The notes below the pieces were generated by a model. The model had not been told where the DNA came from, did not search any database, and saw only the letters and a list, made by a program, of their open reading frames with translations. From Neptunomonas antarctica (lineage in GTDB: Bacteria; Pseudomonadota; Gammaproteobacteria; Pseudomonadales; Balneatricaceae), in the NCBI RefSeq assembly GCF_001305295.1, contig NZ_LJSI01000052.1, positions 117,489 to 181,488 of the forward strand: DNA of 64,000 nucleotides, in the 5' to 3' direction. Positions 36,292 through 46,589 of the stretch are shown piece by piece; positions within the stretch are counted from its first letter, which is position 1, and every line of letters starts with the position of its first letter. The translations under genes were made by a program, and so were the position numbers.

Positions 36292-37617
36292 TTAATCAAA
36301 TAAGGCGGCAACGAACTCTTCAGCCACAAACGGACGCAAATCATCAATCTGTTCACCCACACCGATAAAGCGGATGGGTAGTTGTAACTGTTTTGCGATG
36401 GCGAAGATAATCCCACCCTTTGCCGTACCATCGAGCTTAGTCAATGCTATGCCGGTGACACCAACAGAATCTTTAAAGACCCGCGCCTGGCTCATAGCGT
36501 TCTGACCGGTGCCTGCGTCCAGCACCAGCATGACTTCATGTGGTGCTGATCCATCCATTTTACGCATCACCCGGACAACTTTTTCAAGCTCCTGCATCAG
36601 ATGATCTTTATTCTGTAATCGGCCCGCTGTGTCAGCAATCAGTACATCAATATTCTTTGTTTTGGCCGATTGCAGTGCGTCAAACACAACAGAGGCGGAA
36701 TCCGCACCGGTATGCTGCGCAACAACCGGAACATTATTCCGATCACCCCACACCTGCAATTGCTCAACAGCAGCCGCACGGAATGTATCGCCCGCCGCCA
36801 GCATCACCGATTTACCTTCATTCTGAAAACGTTTCGTCAGCTTACCAATCGTCGTAGTTTTTCCTACGCCATTAACACCAACCATGAGGATTACGTAAGG
36901 CTTGCTCTTCGGGTCAACTACCAACGGTTGCTCGACCTGAGCCAACAGCCCACCTAATTCCTGCTTTAAAGATTCATGCAAAGCCTGCGCATCCGCCAGC
37001 TGATTACGTTCAACCCGGGCAGTTAACCGCCCGATAATCTCAGTTGTCGCTTCTACGCCCACATCGGCAGTCAGTAACAGTGTTTCAATATCTTCAAGTA
37101 ACTCATCATCAATTTCTTTTTTACCCAGAAACAGATTGCCCAGCTTTTCAGACAAATTAGCTTTGGTACGACTCAAGCCCGCTTTCATGCGAGCAAACAT
37201 ACCTTTTTTAGCCGGCTCTTCTTTAACAGGATCGGGCTTAACGGGCTCTAACTGAACCGGTTCCTGTTTAACTGATTCTGGCTCGCCAGACGGCGTTTCT
37301 TTTTCAGGGGTACCAACAATCGACTCAGACGCAAGATCAACTTTTGTAAGCTCTGCGACTTTTACAGACTCTGCGACAAAAGCAGGCTCATCAGCCGGCT
37401 CAGGCTTAACAATCTCTGGTTCTACAGATTGAAGCCCTGCTGCTTCAGGCTGACCCGGCGTGGGTTCAACAGATTCGGATTTAACAGGCTCAGATTTAAT
37501 AGGCGCGGCTTGAATAGATTCGGATTCGACAACGTCCTGCTGACTATCAACAACCTCAGCCGTCTCTTTTTGTGGTTCTTCGCTGGATGAAAATATAGAT
37601 TTCAGCTTTTTAAACAT
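36292..37617 (-). CDS. ftsY: signal recognition particle receptor FtsY
   Basis: SRP receptor GTPase directing ribosomes to the inner membrane. The first ~140 residues are an acidic A domain rich in Glu, Pro and Val with internally repeated EP(V/E)K units. The N domain (about 150-215) and GTPase follow, with GVNGVGKTTTIGKL, DTAGRLQNKDHL and LTKLDGTAKGG. Length 441 (E. coli 497). The FtsY start MFKKLKSIFSSS is basic-amphipathic as expected. Divergent from the antiporter gene. Confidence 0.96.
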   Translation of the reverse strand: MFKKLKSIFSSSEEPQKETAEVVDSQQDVVESESIQAAPIKSEPVKSESVEPTPGQPEAAGLQSVEPEIVKPEPADEPAFVAESVKVAELTKVDLASESIVGTPEKETPSGEPESVKQEPVQLEPVKPDPVKEEPAKKGMFARMKAGLSRTKANLSEKLGNLFLGKKEIDDELLEDIETLLLTADVGVEATTEIIGRLTARVERNQLADAQALHESLKQELGGLLAQVEQPLVVDPKSKPYVILMVGVNGVGKTTTIGKLTKRFQNEGKSVMLAAGDTFRAAAVEQLQVWGDRNNVPVVAQHTGADSASVVFDALQSAKTKNIDVLIADTAGRLQNKDHLMQELEKVVRVMRKMDGSAPHEVMLVLDAGTGQNAMSQARVFKDSVGVTGIALTKLDGTAKGGIIFAIAKQLQLPIRFIGVGEQIDDLRPFVAEEFVAALFD

Positions 37618-37760
37618 ATTAATTCCTCAAAACACTTGATACACCAGCGATTAGCGTAAAGTGTAATAATAATCTGGTGGTTACAGCTATGATTTAAAAA
37701 GGAATATCTTATCATAGTGCAACGCTGCACAAACCCATTGATCAAAAAATGTAGGACGCT

Positions 37761-39350
37761 ATGGACTTTATCTGGATTTTATTTGCTTTTGTCTGCGGTT
37801 TAACCGTTAAGTTCTTCTCTTTACCTCCGCTAATAGGCTTTCTTTTTGCCGGATTTTCCTTACATTTTATGGGCATTGAACCTACCGCATCTTTAGACTC
37901 ATTAGCCGATTTGGGTATTACGCTGATGCTGTTTACTATTGGCCTTAAACTGCACGTGAAGGACCTGTTAAAACGCGAAATATGGGTAAGCACCTTATCT
38001 CACATGGGCCTGTGGACGTTATTATTTGGATCACTGTCAATACTGCTCTCGATTATTGCCTTCCCTTTTTTCTTAGATATGGATATTCAAACAGCCGCTT
38101 TGCTCGGATTCGCACTGAGCTTCAGCAGCACCGTATGCATTATTAAATTACTGGAAGAAAGTGGTGAAATAAAAACGCGTCACGGCCAGATCGCTATCGG
38201 CGTGCTGGTTATGCAGGATATTGCCGCCGTTATTTTCCTGGTTTTTGCGACCGGTAAAACACCTTCTATCTGGGCGCTAGCTTTATTCGGACTTATTTTT
38301 ATACGTCCATTTCTCGACGCATTACTCAATCGGGCAGGACACGGTGAAATGCTGCCGCTAACAGGATTTTTTCTGGCGTTGGGTGGATACGAATTGTTCA
38401 CGCTGGTTGGGGTTAAAGGTGATTTAGGCGCTCTATTATTTGGTGTTTTACTCAGCCATCATGCCAAAGCCAGCGAACTGACGAAGTCACTTCTTAGTTT
38501 TAAGGATCTCTTTTTAATCGGCTTTTTCCTCTCTATTGGCTTTATTGCACTACCGACTTGGCCCATGCTTGGGATGGCCGCCATTATTTCCTGTTTAATT
38601 GTGGTTAAATTCGCGATGTTTTTCCTGATTTTTACGCGCCTGCAGCTACGTGGACGCACCTCCTTTCTATCTGCTTTAGCCTTGAGTAATTTCAGTGAAT
38701 TTGGCCTGATAGTCGCAGCACTAAGCGTAGAATCCGGATGGCTTAACAAAGAATGGCTTGTCATTCTGGCACTGGCCGTATCCCTTTCATTTATTCTTAC
38801 CAGCGTATTTTACCGGCATGCTCATCAACTGTACTCGACGTATAAAGAGTATATTAAAAAATACGAAAGCCCTGAACGTCTGCGAGAAGATCTTTTTATC
38901 CAACCTCCCCATGCTGAAATATTGGTTATTGGCTTGGGCCGTGTCGGCAAAGGCGCGTTTAAAGCCCTACAGAACATGGTTGATCAACGCGTCGTCGGGA
39001 TGGATGCAGATAGACTTCGTATCAAAGAATATCAACAAAAAGGGATGAATGTATTTTTTGGTGACGGAGAAGATGCAGACTTATGGGAGAATTTTGACAC
39101 ATCCACTATAAAACTGATTCTACTGGCATTGCCGTCAATCGAAGATGACAAAAACATCACCACCCAGCTACGTAAAGTTAACTACCAGGGCCAGATTGCC
39201 GCTATCGCCCGCTTTCAGGACGAACGCGAACTGTTATTAAATTCGGGCATTGACAATGTATTCAACTTTTACACGGAAGCAGGAATCGGTTTTGCAGAAG
39301 AGAGCTTACGATTAATCGGAGAGGAACCCGCTATTCAGCATGCTCTCTAG
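37761..39350 (+). CDS. Kef-type monovalent cation:proton antiporter
   Basis: CPA2-family transporter. About twelve membrane helices over residues 1-370, with FSSTVCIIKLLEESGE and the QDIAAVIF helix near 148-160. A cytoplasmic RCK/TrkA-N domain follows from about 385 (EILVIGLGRVGKGAFKAL; acidic VVGMDADRLRI) and ends near 529. This is the KefB/KefC/YbaL layout but shorter than KefC, so probably YbaL-like. AGGA precedes the ATG. A single gene divergent from ftsY. The transported ion is not determined by sequence. Confidence 0.88.
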   Translation: MDFIWILFAFVCGLTVKFFSLPPLIGFLFAGFSLHFMGIEPTASLDSLADLGITLMLFTIGLKLHVKDLLKREIWVSTLSHMGLWTLLFGSLSILLSIIAFPFFLDMDIQTAALLGFALSFSSTVCIIKLLEESGEIKTRHGQIAIGVLVMQDIAAVIFLVFATGKTPSIWALALFGLIFIRPFLDALLNRAGHGEMLPLTGFFLALGGYELFTLVGVKGDLGALLFGVLLSHHAKASELTKSLLSFKDLFLIGFFLSIGFIALPTWPMLGMAAIISCLIVVKFAMFFLIFTRLQLRGRTSFLSALALSNFSEFGLIVAALSVESGWLNKEWLVILALAVSLSFILTSVFYRHAHQLYSTYKEYIKKYESPERLREDLFIQPPHAEILVIGLGRVGKGAFKALQNMVDQRVVGMDADRLRIKEYQQKGMNVFFGDGEDADLWENFDTSTIKLILLALPSIEDDKNITTQLRKVNYQGQIAAIARFQDERELLLNSGIDNVFNFYTEAGIGFAEESLRLIGEEPAIQHAL

Positions 39351-39380
39351 AAAAAAACCCTGTATGGGAACCATACAGGG
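39351..39380 (-). terminator. strong Rho-independent terminator of the prp operon
   Basis: On the minus strand CCCTGTATGG pairs perfectly with CCATACAGGG around a three-base loop and is followed directly by seven T (39351-39357). It lies about 165 bases after the prpF stop and immediately beyond the convergent antiporter stop, so it may protect both genes. The plus strand lacks the T-tract. Confidence 0.9.
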
Positions 39381-39544
39381 CATAAAAGAAGTAGAAGTAG
39401 ATCGTTCCTGATAGGCAGTCGGATCTACCACATCCCCACTTCAAACTGTGAAATCAGAACAATGCATTAAATGGATCGCTGGTATAGCGTGAAACACATA
39501 TAGCGTCACGCCAGCACAATACCAAGTAACGCTAAAATATAACG

Positions 39545-40723
39545 TTAAAATGAATCGCCGGGAACACGCACCCACCCTTCCATCAGCACACGAGCACTAC
39601 GACTCATGATTGCTTTGGTTGCTGTCCATTCACCATCAACCTGTTTGGCTTCTGCGCCAACTTTCAACGTACCAGAGGGGTGACCGAAAGTGACGGCACT
39701 ACGTTCGCCACCTCCCGCAGCCAGATTCACCAGCGTGCCGGGAATCGCAGCAGCCGTTCCGATAGCGACAGCTGCCGTACCCATCATCGCATGGTGCAAT
39801 TTACCCATAGAAAGAGCACGCACCGCCACATCGATATCATCTGTGGTTACTTGCTTTCCACTGGAAGAAACATAGTTCTGTGCAGGCGCACAGAAAGCTA
39901 CTTTTGGCGTGTGCTGACGTGCAACCGCTTCAGAAATATCCTGAATCAACCCCATACGCACTGCACCGTATGCACGGATAGTTTCGAAACGCTCAAGGGC
40001 GGCAGGGTCTCCATTAATCGCATCCTGCAGCTCTGTACCGTTGTAGCCTATTTCATCAGCATTGAGAAAAATAGTCGGGATACCCGCATTAATCATGGTT
40101 GCTTTGAAAGTACCGACACCCGGAACTTCAAGATCATCAACCAGGTTGCCCGTTGGGAACATAGAACCTTCGCCATCAGCCGGATCCATAAATTCAACCT
40201 GAACTTCGGCTGCCGGAAAGGTGACACCATCGAGTTCGAAATCACCCGTTTCCTGAACGTCACCGTTGGTAATGGGTACATGCGCAATAATAGTTTTCTT
40301 GATATTAGCCTGCCAGATACGCACAACACACACACCGTTCTGCGGGATGCGATCTGCATCGACCAAACCACCACTAATAGCAAAGGCACCTACGGCTGCC
40401 GTGAGGTTACCGCAGTTACCGCTCCAATCAACAAAAGCTCTGTCAATCGCTACCTGACCAAACAGATAATCCACATCATGGCCTGGCTGACTGCTCTTAT
40501 CTAAAATAACCGTTTTACTGGTGCTAGACGTTGCCCCCCCCATACCGTCTGTTTGTTTGCCATATGGGTCTGGGCTACCAATCACGCGCAAAAGCATATT
40601 ATCACGCGCCGCACCAGCAACCTGAGCTCTTTCAGGAAGATCCTGCCGACGGAAAAACACACCTTTACTGGTACCGCCACGGATATAAGTAGCGGGAATT
40701 TTAATCTGGGGTACGTGTGACAT
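39545..40723 (-). CDS. prpF: 2-methylaconitate cis-trans isomerase PrpF
   Basis: AcnD-accessory protein of the diaminopimelate-epimerase fold that isomerises 2-methylaconitate so that aconitase can hydrate it. N-terminal IPATYIRGGTSKGVFFRRQDLP and the catalytic region DWSGNCGNLTAAVGAFAI are typical, as is GHPSGTLKVGAEA near 360. Length 392 (family about 397). Last gene of the operon; a 309-base leader with repeats separates it from acnD. A strong terminator follows. Confidence 0.95.
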   Translation of the reverse strand: MSHVPQIKIPATYIRGGTSKGVFFRRQDLPERAQVAGAARDNMLLRVIGSPDPYGKQTDGMGGATSSTSKTVILDKSSQPGHDVDYLFGQVAIDRAFVDWSGNCGNLTAAVGAFAISGGLVDADRIPQNGVCVVRIWQANIKKTIIAHVPITNGDVQETGDFELDGVTFPAAEVQVEFMDPADGEGSMFPTGNLVDDLEVPGVGTFKATMINAGIPTIFLNADEIGYNGTELQDAINGDPAALERFETIRAYGAVRMGLIQDISEAVARQHTPKVAFCAPAQNYVSSSGKQVTTDDIDVAVRALSMGKLHHAMMGTAAVAIGTAAAIPGTLVNLAAGGGERSAVTFGHPSGTLKVGAEAKQVDGEWTATKAIMSRSARVLMEGWVRVPGDSF

Positions 40724-41032
40724 AATACTATTGTCCTGTCTATTAGGTCTGGCTATTTGGTCTGTTTATTTGGGCCTGGAATTAACTAACACCACGGCTC
40801 AGAAAAACCTTAATAACATCAACTGCACCATTATTTTTCTTTTAGTGGTCTGACAGCCATCTGGTTCAACAGACGTTGTTAAGGGCTTTCTTGTTCTTAA
40901 CGTTGTGCTTAATATTATTCTTTATATTGTAAGTAATACCGGTATGCGTTGTTCTTTTTACAGTTCGCTGCCACTACAGCAAACTGTAAACCACACAGAA
41001 CAACGCTTACCGGTTACACACAGATGCGATAC
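40724..41032. other. 309-base acnD-prpF interval with two repeat structures
   Basis: No gene is visible. Near the prpF start three 13-base imperfect tandem units occur (CTATTAGGTCTGG, CTATTTGGTCTGT, TTATTTGGGCCTGG) at about 40740-40779. At the acnD end lies a 77-base two-tier hairpin at 40938-41014. Other prp operons I recall keep acnD and prpF much closer. Confidence 0.7.
40938..41014 (-). other. large two-tier hairpin after acnD
   Basis: Outer arms 40938-40955 and 40997-41014 pair at 17 of 18 positions (ACCGGTATGCGTTGTTCT against its near-complement). Inner arms 40957-40970 and 40977-40990 pair at 13 of 14 around the loop CCACTA. It begins 18 bases after the acnD stop on the transcribed strand. 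It could be a stabilising 3' structure, an RNase III or processing site, or an attenuator setting the acnD:prpF ratio. No T-run follows, so a plain terminator is unlikely. Confidence 0.75.
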
Positions 41033-43642
41033 TTAAGCGTTACCTTCCAGGAAATCCTGAGCAAAACGTTGTAGCACACCACCAGCGTTGTAGACATTAA
41101 CTTCAGCAGCCGTATCCAAACGACAAATCATTGGCACTTTAACCGTTTCGCCATTGGCACGATTAATAATGACATTAAGCTCTGCACGAGGAGATATATC
41201 ACCTTCTACATCAAAGGTTTCTGTACCATCAATAGCATAAGTCTTACGTGTCTCACCCTCTTTAAACTGCAGTGGCAACACACCCATACCAACGAGATTA
41301 GTGCGGTGAATACGCTCAAAGCCTTCAGCCATAATCGCTTCAACACCCGCCAGGCGTACACCTTTCGCAGCCCAATCACGTGATGAACCCTGACCATAGT
41401 CAGCACCCGCTACAATAATTAACGGCTGCTTACGCTCCATGTAGGTCTCTATCGCTTCCCACATGCGGCTCTCTTTGCCTTCTGGTTCGATACGTGCCAG
41501 TGATCCCTGCTTCACTTCACCTTTTTCATCGAGGCACATTTCATTCAGCAACTTAGGGTTAGCAAACGTTGCACGCTGTGCCGTTAGATGATCACCACGG
41601 TGCGTTGCATAAGAGTTGAAATCTTCTTCCGGTAAACCCATTTTGGCGCAATATTCACCGGCAGCACTAGATGCCTGAATTGCGTTTGATGGAGACAAGT
41701 GATCGGTTGTGATGTTATCGCCAAGCACAGCCAGTGGACGCATACCTTTCATCGTACGCTCACCCGCTAAAGCACCTTCCCAATAAGGGGGGCGACGGAT
41801 GTAGGTGGTCTGTGGACGCCAGTCGTACAGCGGGCTTACAGCCTTTTCTACCGTCCCCAAATCAAACATCGGGATGTAAATCTGGCTAAATTGTTCCGGT
41901 TTAACGGCCTTGGCAACGATCGAATCGATCTCTTCATCGCTAGGCCAGATATCTTTCAGAGTGATCGGGTTACCGTCTTTATCAGTCCCCAGTACATCTT
42001 TCTCGATATCAAAACGTATAGTCCCTGCGATTGCATACGCTACTACAAGGGGGGGTGATGCAAGAAAGGCTTGCTTCGCATACGGATGAATACGACCATC
42101 GAAGTTACGGTTACCGGACAGTACGGCCGTGGCATACAGATCACGATCGATGATCTCTTGCTGAATCACAGGATCTAACGCGCCACTCATGCCATTACAG
42201 GTAGTGCAAGCGTAACCAACAATACCGAAGCCCAGCTGTTCCATCTCAGACAGCAAGCCTGCTTCTTCCAGATACAGCTTGGCAACTTTAGAACCGGGTG
42301 CGAATGACGTCTTAACCCAAGGCTTACGGACCAGGCCCAGCTCGTTGGCTTTCTTAGCCACTAAGCCAGCAGCCACTACGTTACGTGGGTTAGAGGTGTT
42401 GGTGCACGAGGTGATTGCCGCGATAATTACCGCGCCATCAGGCATCAGGCCTGCTTCTTCTTCAGCCTTAGCAGCCGCCAACATCTCCTCGCTAGCGATA
42501 CCGCGCTCTTTCAGCGCAGAGGTTGGCAGGCGGCGATGCGGGTTAGATGGGCCAGCCATATTGCGGACAACAGACGACAGATCAAACTCTAGTACGCGTT
42601 CGTATTCAACGTTTTCAAGATCGTCCGCCCATAGGCCTGTGAGCTTAGCGTACTGCTCTACGAGAGCAACCTGCTCAGGTTCACGGCCCGTCAGCTTCAA
42701 ATAGGCAATTGTCTGTTCATCGATGTAGAACATACCTGCAGACGCACCAAACTCAGGCGTCATGTTGGAGATAGTCGCGCGATCACCGATAGTCAGGTTT
42801 TTAGCGCCTTCACCGAAGAACTCCAGGTAAGCAGAAACAACTTTCTGGTTACGCAGGAATTCAGTGATAGCCAGTACGATATCCGTAGCAGTAATACCAG
42901 GCTGACGTTTACCCGTAAGCTTCACACCAATAATGTCAGGCAGGCGCATCATAGATGGCAAGCCTAGCATGACGGTTTCAGCCTCAAGCCCACCCACACC
43001 AATCGCAAGAACACCTAATGCATCTACGTGAGGGGTATGAGAGTCAGTACCTACACAAGTATCCGGGTAAGCAACACCGTCACGCGCCTGGATTACCGGA
43101 GACATTTTTTCCAGGTTAATCTGGTGCATGATGCCGTTACCGGCGGGGATTACATCGACGTTGTCAAATGCAGTCTTACACCACTCGATAAAGTGAAAAC
43201 GGTCATCATTACGACGATCTTCAATCGCACGGTTTTTTTCGAATGCATCCGGGTCAAAACCAGCAGCTTCAACGGCCAGAGAATGGTCAACGATCAGCTG
43301 AGTAGGGACCACAGGGTTTACTTTAGATGGGTCACCACCTTGTTCAGCAATAGCATCACGCAGGCCTGCCAGGTCAACTAAGGCGGTCTGGCCTAAAATA
43401 TCATGGCAAACAACACGTGCAGGGTACCAAGGGAAGTCTAACTCACGCTTGAATTCAATAAGCTGCTTTAGCGAGTCAGTCAACGCTTCAGGCTCACAGC
43501 GACGTACAAGCTGTTCTGCTAACACGCGAGAGGTATAAGGCAGTTTTGCATAGGAACCCGGCTGAATATCTTCGATTGCAGCACGCGTATCAAAGTAATC
43601 CAGTTTTGTGCCCGGTAATGATTTGCGGTATTCAGTATTCAT
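41033..43642 (-). CDS. acnD: 2-methylisocitrate dehydratase, Fe/S-dependent (AcnD)
   Basis: Aconitase-family enzyme dehydrating 2-methylcitrate to 2-methylaconitate in the AcnD/PrpF version of the propionate pathway, which replaces PrpD. [4Fe-4S] cysteines are in ITSCTNTSNP and YACTTCNGMSG. The C-terminal swivelling domain has ADYGQGSSRDWAAKG. Length 869 (family about 865). Start MNTEYRKSLPGTKLDYFDTR is AcnD-like; AAGGAG precedes it. 80 bases after prpC. Confidence 0.96.
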   Translation of the reverse strand: MNTEYRKSLPGTKLDYFDTRAAIEDIQPGSYAKLPYTSRVLAEQLVRRCEPEALTDSLKQLIEFKRELDFPWYPARVVCHDILGQTALVDLAGLRDAIAEQGGDPSKVNPVVPTQLIVDHSLAVEAAGFDPDAFEKNRAIEDRRNDDRFHFIEWCKTAFDNVDVIPAGNGIMHQINLEKMSPVIQARDGVAYPDTCVGTDSHTPHVDALGVLAIGVGGLEAETVMLGLPSMMRLPDIIGVKLTGKRQPGITATDIVLAITEFLRNQKVVSAYLEFFGEGAKNLTIGDRATISNMTPEFGASAGMFYIDEQTIAYLKLTGREPEQVALVEQYAKLTGLWADDLENVEYERVLEFDLSSVVRNMAGPSNPHRRLPTSALKERGIASEEMLAAAKAEEEAGLMPDGAVIIAAITSCTNTSNPRNVVAAGLVAKKANELGLVRKPWVKTSFAPGSKVAKLYLEEAGLLSEMEQLGFGIVGYACTTCNGMSGALDPVIQQEIIDRDLYATAVLSGNRNFDGRIHPYAKQAFLASPPLVVAYAIAGTIRFDIEKDVLGTDKDGNPITLKDIWPSDEEIDSIVAKAVKPEQFSQIYIPMFDLGTVEKAVSPLYDWRPQTTYIRRPPYWEGALAGERTMKGMRPLAVLGDNITTDHLSPSNAIQASSAAGEYCAKMGLPEEDFNSYATHRGDHLTAQRATFANPKLLNEMCLDEKGEVKQGSLARIEPEGKESRMWEAIETYMERKQPLIIVAGADYGQGSSRDWAAKGVRLAGVEAIMAEGFERIHRTNLVGMGVLPLQFKEGETRKTYAIDGTETFDVEGDISPRAELNVIINRANGETVKVPMICRLDTAAEVNVYNAGGVLQRFAQDFLEGNA

Positions 43643-43722
43643 AGCTTACTCCTTCGAGTAATGTTCAGAGAGGTAAAGCAGGCACAAACAATGCCCACTC
43701 CCCTGTTAATCAACGCTCAAAA

Positions 43723-44853
43723 TCACCCGCGTTTTTCGATATCAACCCATTCAGCACTGTCTGGACCGGTATAGTCAGCAGAAGGTCGGATAATTCGGTT
43801 GTTAGCACGCTGTTCTACAACATGCGCCGTCCAGCCTGCTACACGGGAACAAACAAATATCGGGGTAAACAACTGCGTAGGAATACCCATAAAATTGTAA
43901 GCAGATGCGTGGAAGAAATCGGCATTACAGAAGAGTTTTTTCTCCCGCCACATAACCGCTTCAACACGTTCCGATACGGGGAAAAGTACGGCATCGCCGG
44001 CCTGCGCAGCAAGCTTACGCGACCATTCTTTGATAATCGCATTTCGTGGATCCGACTCGCGATAAATCGCATGGCCAAAGCCCATGATTTTATCTTTACG
44101 CTCAAGCATACCCATGATTTCAGCTTCTGCTTCATCAGGCGTTTTCCAGTCTTGAATCATATCCATGGCGGCTTCGTTAGCACCACCATGCAAGGGTCCG
44201 CGCAGTGTTCCTATTGCCCCTGTTACACAGCTATGGATATCCGACAGCGTAGAAGCACAGACACGCGCAGAAAAAGTAGAAGCATTGAACTCATGCTCTG
44301 CATACAAAATCAGAGAGGCATGCATAACATCCACATGCAATGGGTCTGGCTTTTTACCATGCAGGGTCCATAAAAACTGCTCACCGATAGAATCAGCACC
44401 CGTTTCTACTTCGATACGCTTGCCATGATGACTGAAGTTATACCAATAATTAATCAAACCCGGAAACACAGCCAACATACGATCAATATGATCGTGCTGC
44501 TCGGAAAAGTCTTTTTCTGTTTCCAAATTACCCAGCATTGAACAACCCGTACGCATAACATCCATCGGATGAGCATTGGCAGGAATCTGTTCCAAAACCG
44601 TTTTCAGCGCTTCAGGCAAAGCGCGCATGCTTTTCAGGCGTACTTTGTAGGCATCCAGTTCAGTCTGTGTTGGCAATGCGCCGTATAACAACAGATAAGC
44701 CACTTCTTCAAATTGAGCCTTGGCGGCTAATTCTTTTATGTCATAACCACGATAAGTCAGACCTGCACCGGTTTGACCCACAGTACAGAGTGCCGTTTCA
44801 CCAGCAGATTGACCACGCAGGCCTGCACCACTTAGTTTGTTCGCTTCTGCCAT
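43723..44853 (-). CDS. prpC: 2-methylcitrate synthase
   Basis: Condenses propionyl-CoA with oxaloacetate to 2-methylcitrate. Citrate synthase fold: RGPLHGGANEAAMDMI with the catalytic His, and MGFGHAIYRESDPRN. The N-terminus MAEANKLSGAGLRGQSAGETAL is the PrpC pattern. The ATG at 44853 has AAGGAG eight bases upstream; a longer frame from 44934 is not supported. 376 residues. Confidence 0.96.
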   Translation of the reverse strand: MAEANKLSGAGLRGQSAGETALCTVGQTGAGLTYRGYDIKELAAKAQFEEVAYLLLYGALPTQTELDAYKVRLKSMRALPEALKTVLEQIPANAHPMDVMRTGCSMLGNLETEKDFSEQHDHIDRMLAVFPGLINYWYNFSHHGKRIEVETGADSIGEQFLWTLHGKKPDPLHVDVMHASLILYAEHEFNASTFSARVCASTLSDIHSCVTGAIGTLRGPLHGGANEAAMDMIQDWKTPDEAEAEIMGMLERKDKIMGFGHAIYRESDPRNAIIKEWSRKLAAQAGDAVLFPVSERVEAVMWREKKLFCNADFFHASAYNFMGIPTQLFTPIFVCSRVAGWTAHVVEQRANNRIIRPSADYTGPDSAEWVDIEKRG

Positions 44854-44949
44854 CCGGTTTCTCCTTCTATCGCCGGGAGGATAAACACCCTCCCGTATCA
44901 GTTTATTTCTAATTATTAGGGTCGATTTAGTCATTCTTTCTGAACAGAG

Positions 44950-45840
44950 TTACTTGTTTTTGCCTTCAGCAAAAAGCGCATCTAATTTTTGTTCAAAATC
45001 ATGATAATTCAGGAAATCATAAAGCTCCATGCGTGTTTGCATAGTATCTACAACAGCTTTCTGATCACCATCACGCAGTAGTGCTTCATAAACATTCAGC
45101 GCGGCTTTGTTGGCTGCACGAAAAGCTGATAACGGATACAAAACCATTGAAGCGCCATTGGCTGCCAGCTCAGCGGTATTAAATAGTGGCGTCGCACCAA
45201 ACTCAGTGATATTTGCCAGCAAGTGACCGCCATTAATGCCATCAGCAAATGCTTTATAATCTTCGAGTGTATGCACCGCTTCAGCGAAGATACCATCCGC
45301 ACCGGCTTCCAGACATGCCTGCGCACGATCGACAGCAGAGTTCAGACCTTCCATTTGGAAAGCATCGGTACGCGCAATGATAAAGAAGTCATCATCGGTT
45401 TTAGCATCAACGGCCGCTTTAACACGATCAACCATTTCCTGAGGGGAAACGATCTCTTTGTTCGGACGATGCCCACAACGTTTCTGAGCAATCTGATCTT
45501 CAATATGAACAGCGGCAGCACCCGCTTTAGTCATCTCTTTAATGGCACGAGCAATGTTGAATGCCCCACCCCACCCTGTATCGATATCCACCAACAAAGG
45601 TGTTTCAACGGCACTACTGATGCGGCGAACGTCTTCCAGTACATCATTCATGGATGTCATACCCAGATCAGGTAGGCCATATGATGCATTAGCAACACCA
45701 CCACCCGACAGATAGATAGCTTTGTGGCCTACACGCTCTGCCATCATCGCATGATAAGCGTTAGTAGTGCCGACAATCTGTAATGGTTTTGCTTCTAGTA
45801 ACGCTTTGCGGAATCGACCGCCTGCAGTTAGTTTAGCCAT
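44950..45840 (-). CDS. prpB: methylisocitrate lyase
   Basis: Splits 2-methylisocitrate to pyruvate and succinate. The active-site loop [13 protein letters not shown] carries the catalytic Cys, and [19 protein letters not shown] and VHIEDQ are metal-binding segments. The ATG at 45840 with AAAGGTG upstream gives 296 residues (E. coli 296); an upstream ATG would overlap gntR by nine more codons. Overlaps the end of gntR by eight bases. Confidence 0.96.
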   Translation of the reverse strand: MAKLTAGGRFRKALLEAKPLQIVGTTNAYHAMMAERVGHKAIYLSGGGVANASYGLPDLGMTSMNDVLEDVRRISSAVETPLLVDIDTGWGGAFNIARAIKEMTKAGAAAVHIEDQIAQKRCGHRPNKEIVSPQEMVDRVKAAVDAKTDDDFFIIARTDAFQMEGLNSAVDRAQACLEAGADGIFAEAVHTLEDYKAFADGINGGHLLANITEFGATPLFNTAELAANGASMVLYPLSAFRAANKAALNVYEALLRDGDQKAVVDTMQTRMELYDFLNYHDFEQKLDALFAEGKNK

Positions 45841-46546
45841 GTTTTTCACCTTTGAGGTCAATTGCTATGTTCAGTTTCTCTTCAATGTTTTTACGCGCAG
45901 CACTGATATGCCGGCGCATTAACATCTCTGCGAGTTCAGGATCCCTGGCTTCAATAGCATCAACAATTTGTCGATGCTCCTTGAGTGCACGTATGGGACG
46001 AGAACTCGATACACTGAACTGATAACGGTACATACGTACCACGTGGTATAGATCACTGCCGAGTAGCTCTAACAATGTCGCGTTTTTGCTACCCTGCACA
46101 ATTCGATAATGAAAATCCAGATCGCCCTCTTTTTGAAAGTAAGAGCGACCTTCCAGTTCTTCGATTGAGAGCTCGTGCTCATCAAGCAATACTCGTAAAT
46201 TGGCAATTTCTGCGTCAGTCATAAACTCCGCCGCCATGCGGCAAGCCATGCCTTCTAATGCTTCCCGTACCCGGTAAATTTCGACCAACTCTTTAGCACT
46301 GAGTTTAATAACCCGGGCACCAACATGAGGTTTGCGTTCGATCAGCCGCAACCCTTCAAGTCGCCTCATTGCTTCACGTAGTGGGCCACGACTAATACCG
46401 TAAATACGCGCCAACTCAGGCTCACTGATCTTCTGCCCTGGTGGAATGTCACCAATAACAATGGCCTTAATTATTTGCTCGCATACTTTGTCGGCCAATG
46501 TACGAGGTACTCCCGGAATATCGCTCACATTCAGTCTTCCTGTCAT
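45833..46546 (-). CDS. GntR/FCD-family regulator of the prp operon
   Basis: FadR-subfamily transcription factor. The winged helix at about 12-75 has [30 protein letters not shown]. The FCD ligand domain (about 85-225) has the metal-binding pattern Asp-His...His...His, including [10 protein letters not shown] and EHRQIVDAI. Length 237. It is first in the prp operon and overlaps prpB, so it is probably autoregulated; its ligand may be 2-methylcitrate or 2-methylisocitrate, by analogy with Pseudomonas PrpR. A 14-bp palindrome lies in its promoter. Confidence 0.9.
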   Translation of the reverse strand: MTGRLNVSDIPGVPRTLADKVCEQIIKAIVIGDIPPGQKISEPELARIYGISRGPLREAMRRLEGLRLIERKPHVGARVIKLSAKELVEIYRVREALEGMACRMAAEFMTDAEIANLRVLLDEHELSIEELEGRSYFQKEGDLDFHYRIVQGSKNATLLELLGSDLYHVVRMYRYQFSVSSSRPIRALKEHRQIVDAIEARDPELAEMLMRRHISAARKNIEEKLNIAIDLKGEKHG

Positions 46547-46562
46547 TACAATCTATCTTTAG

Positions 46563-46576
46563 GATTGTCGACAATC
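46563..46576 (-). promoter_or_regulatory. GntR operator at the prp promoter
   Basis: GATTGTCGACAATC is a perfect 14-bp palindrome 17 bases before the gntR start. The core TTGTCGACAA fits the known FCD-GntR half-site pattern (TnGT...ACnA). It lies just downstream of the predicted -10, as expected of a repressor site. Confidence 0.8.
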
Positions 46577-46589
46577 TTTATTTAAACTA

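Noticed and set aside
39680..40504. Long plus-strand reading frame opposite prpF
   Set aside because: A shadow of prpF with unlikely composition and no domain; prpF is a clear family match on the minus strand.
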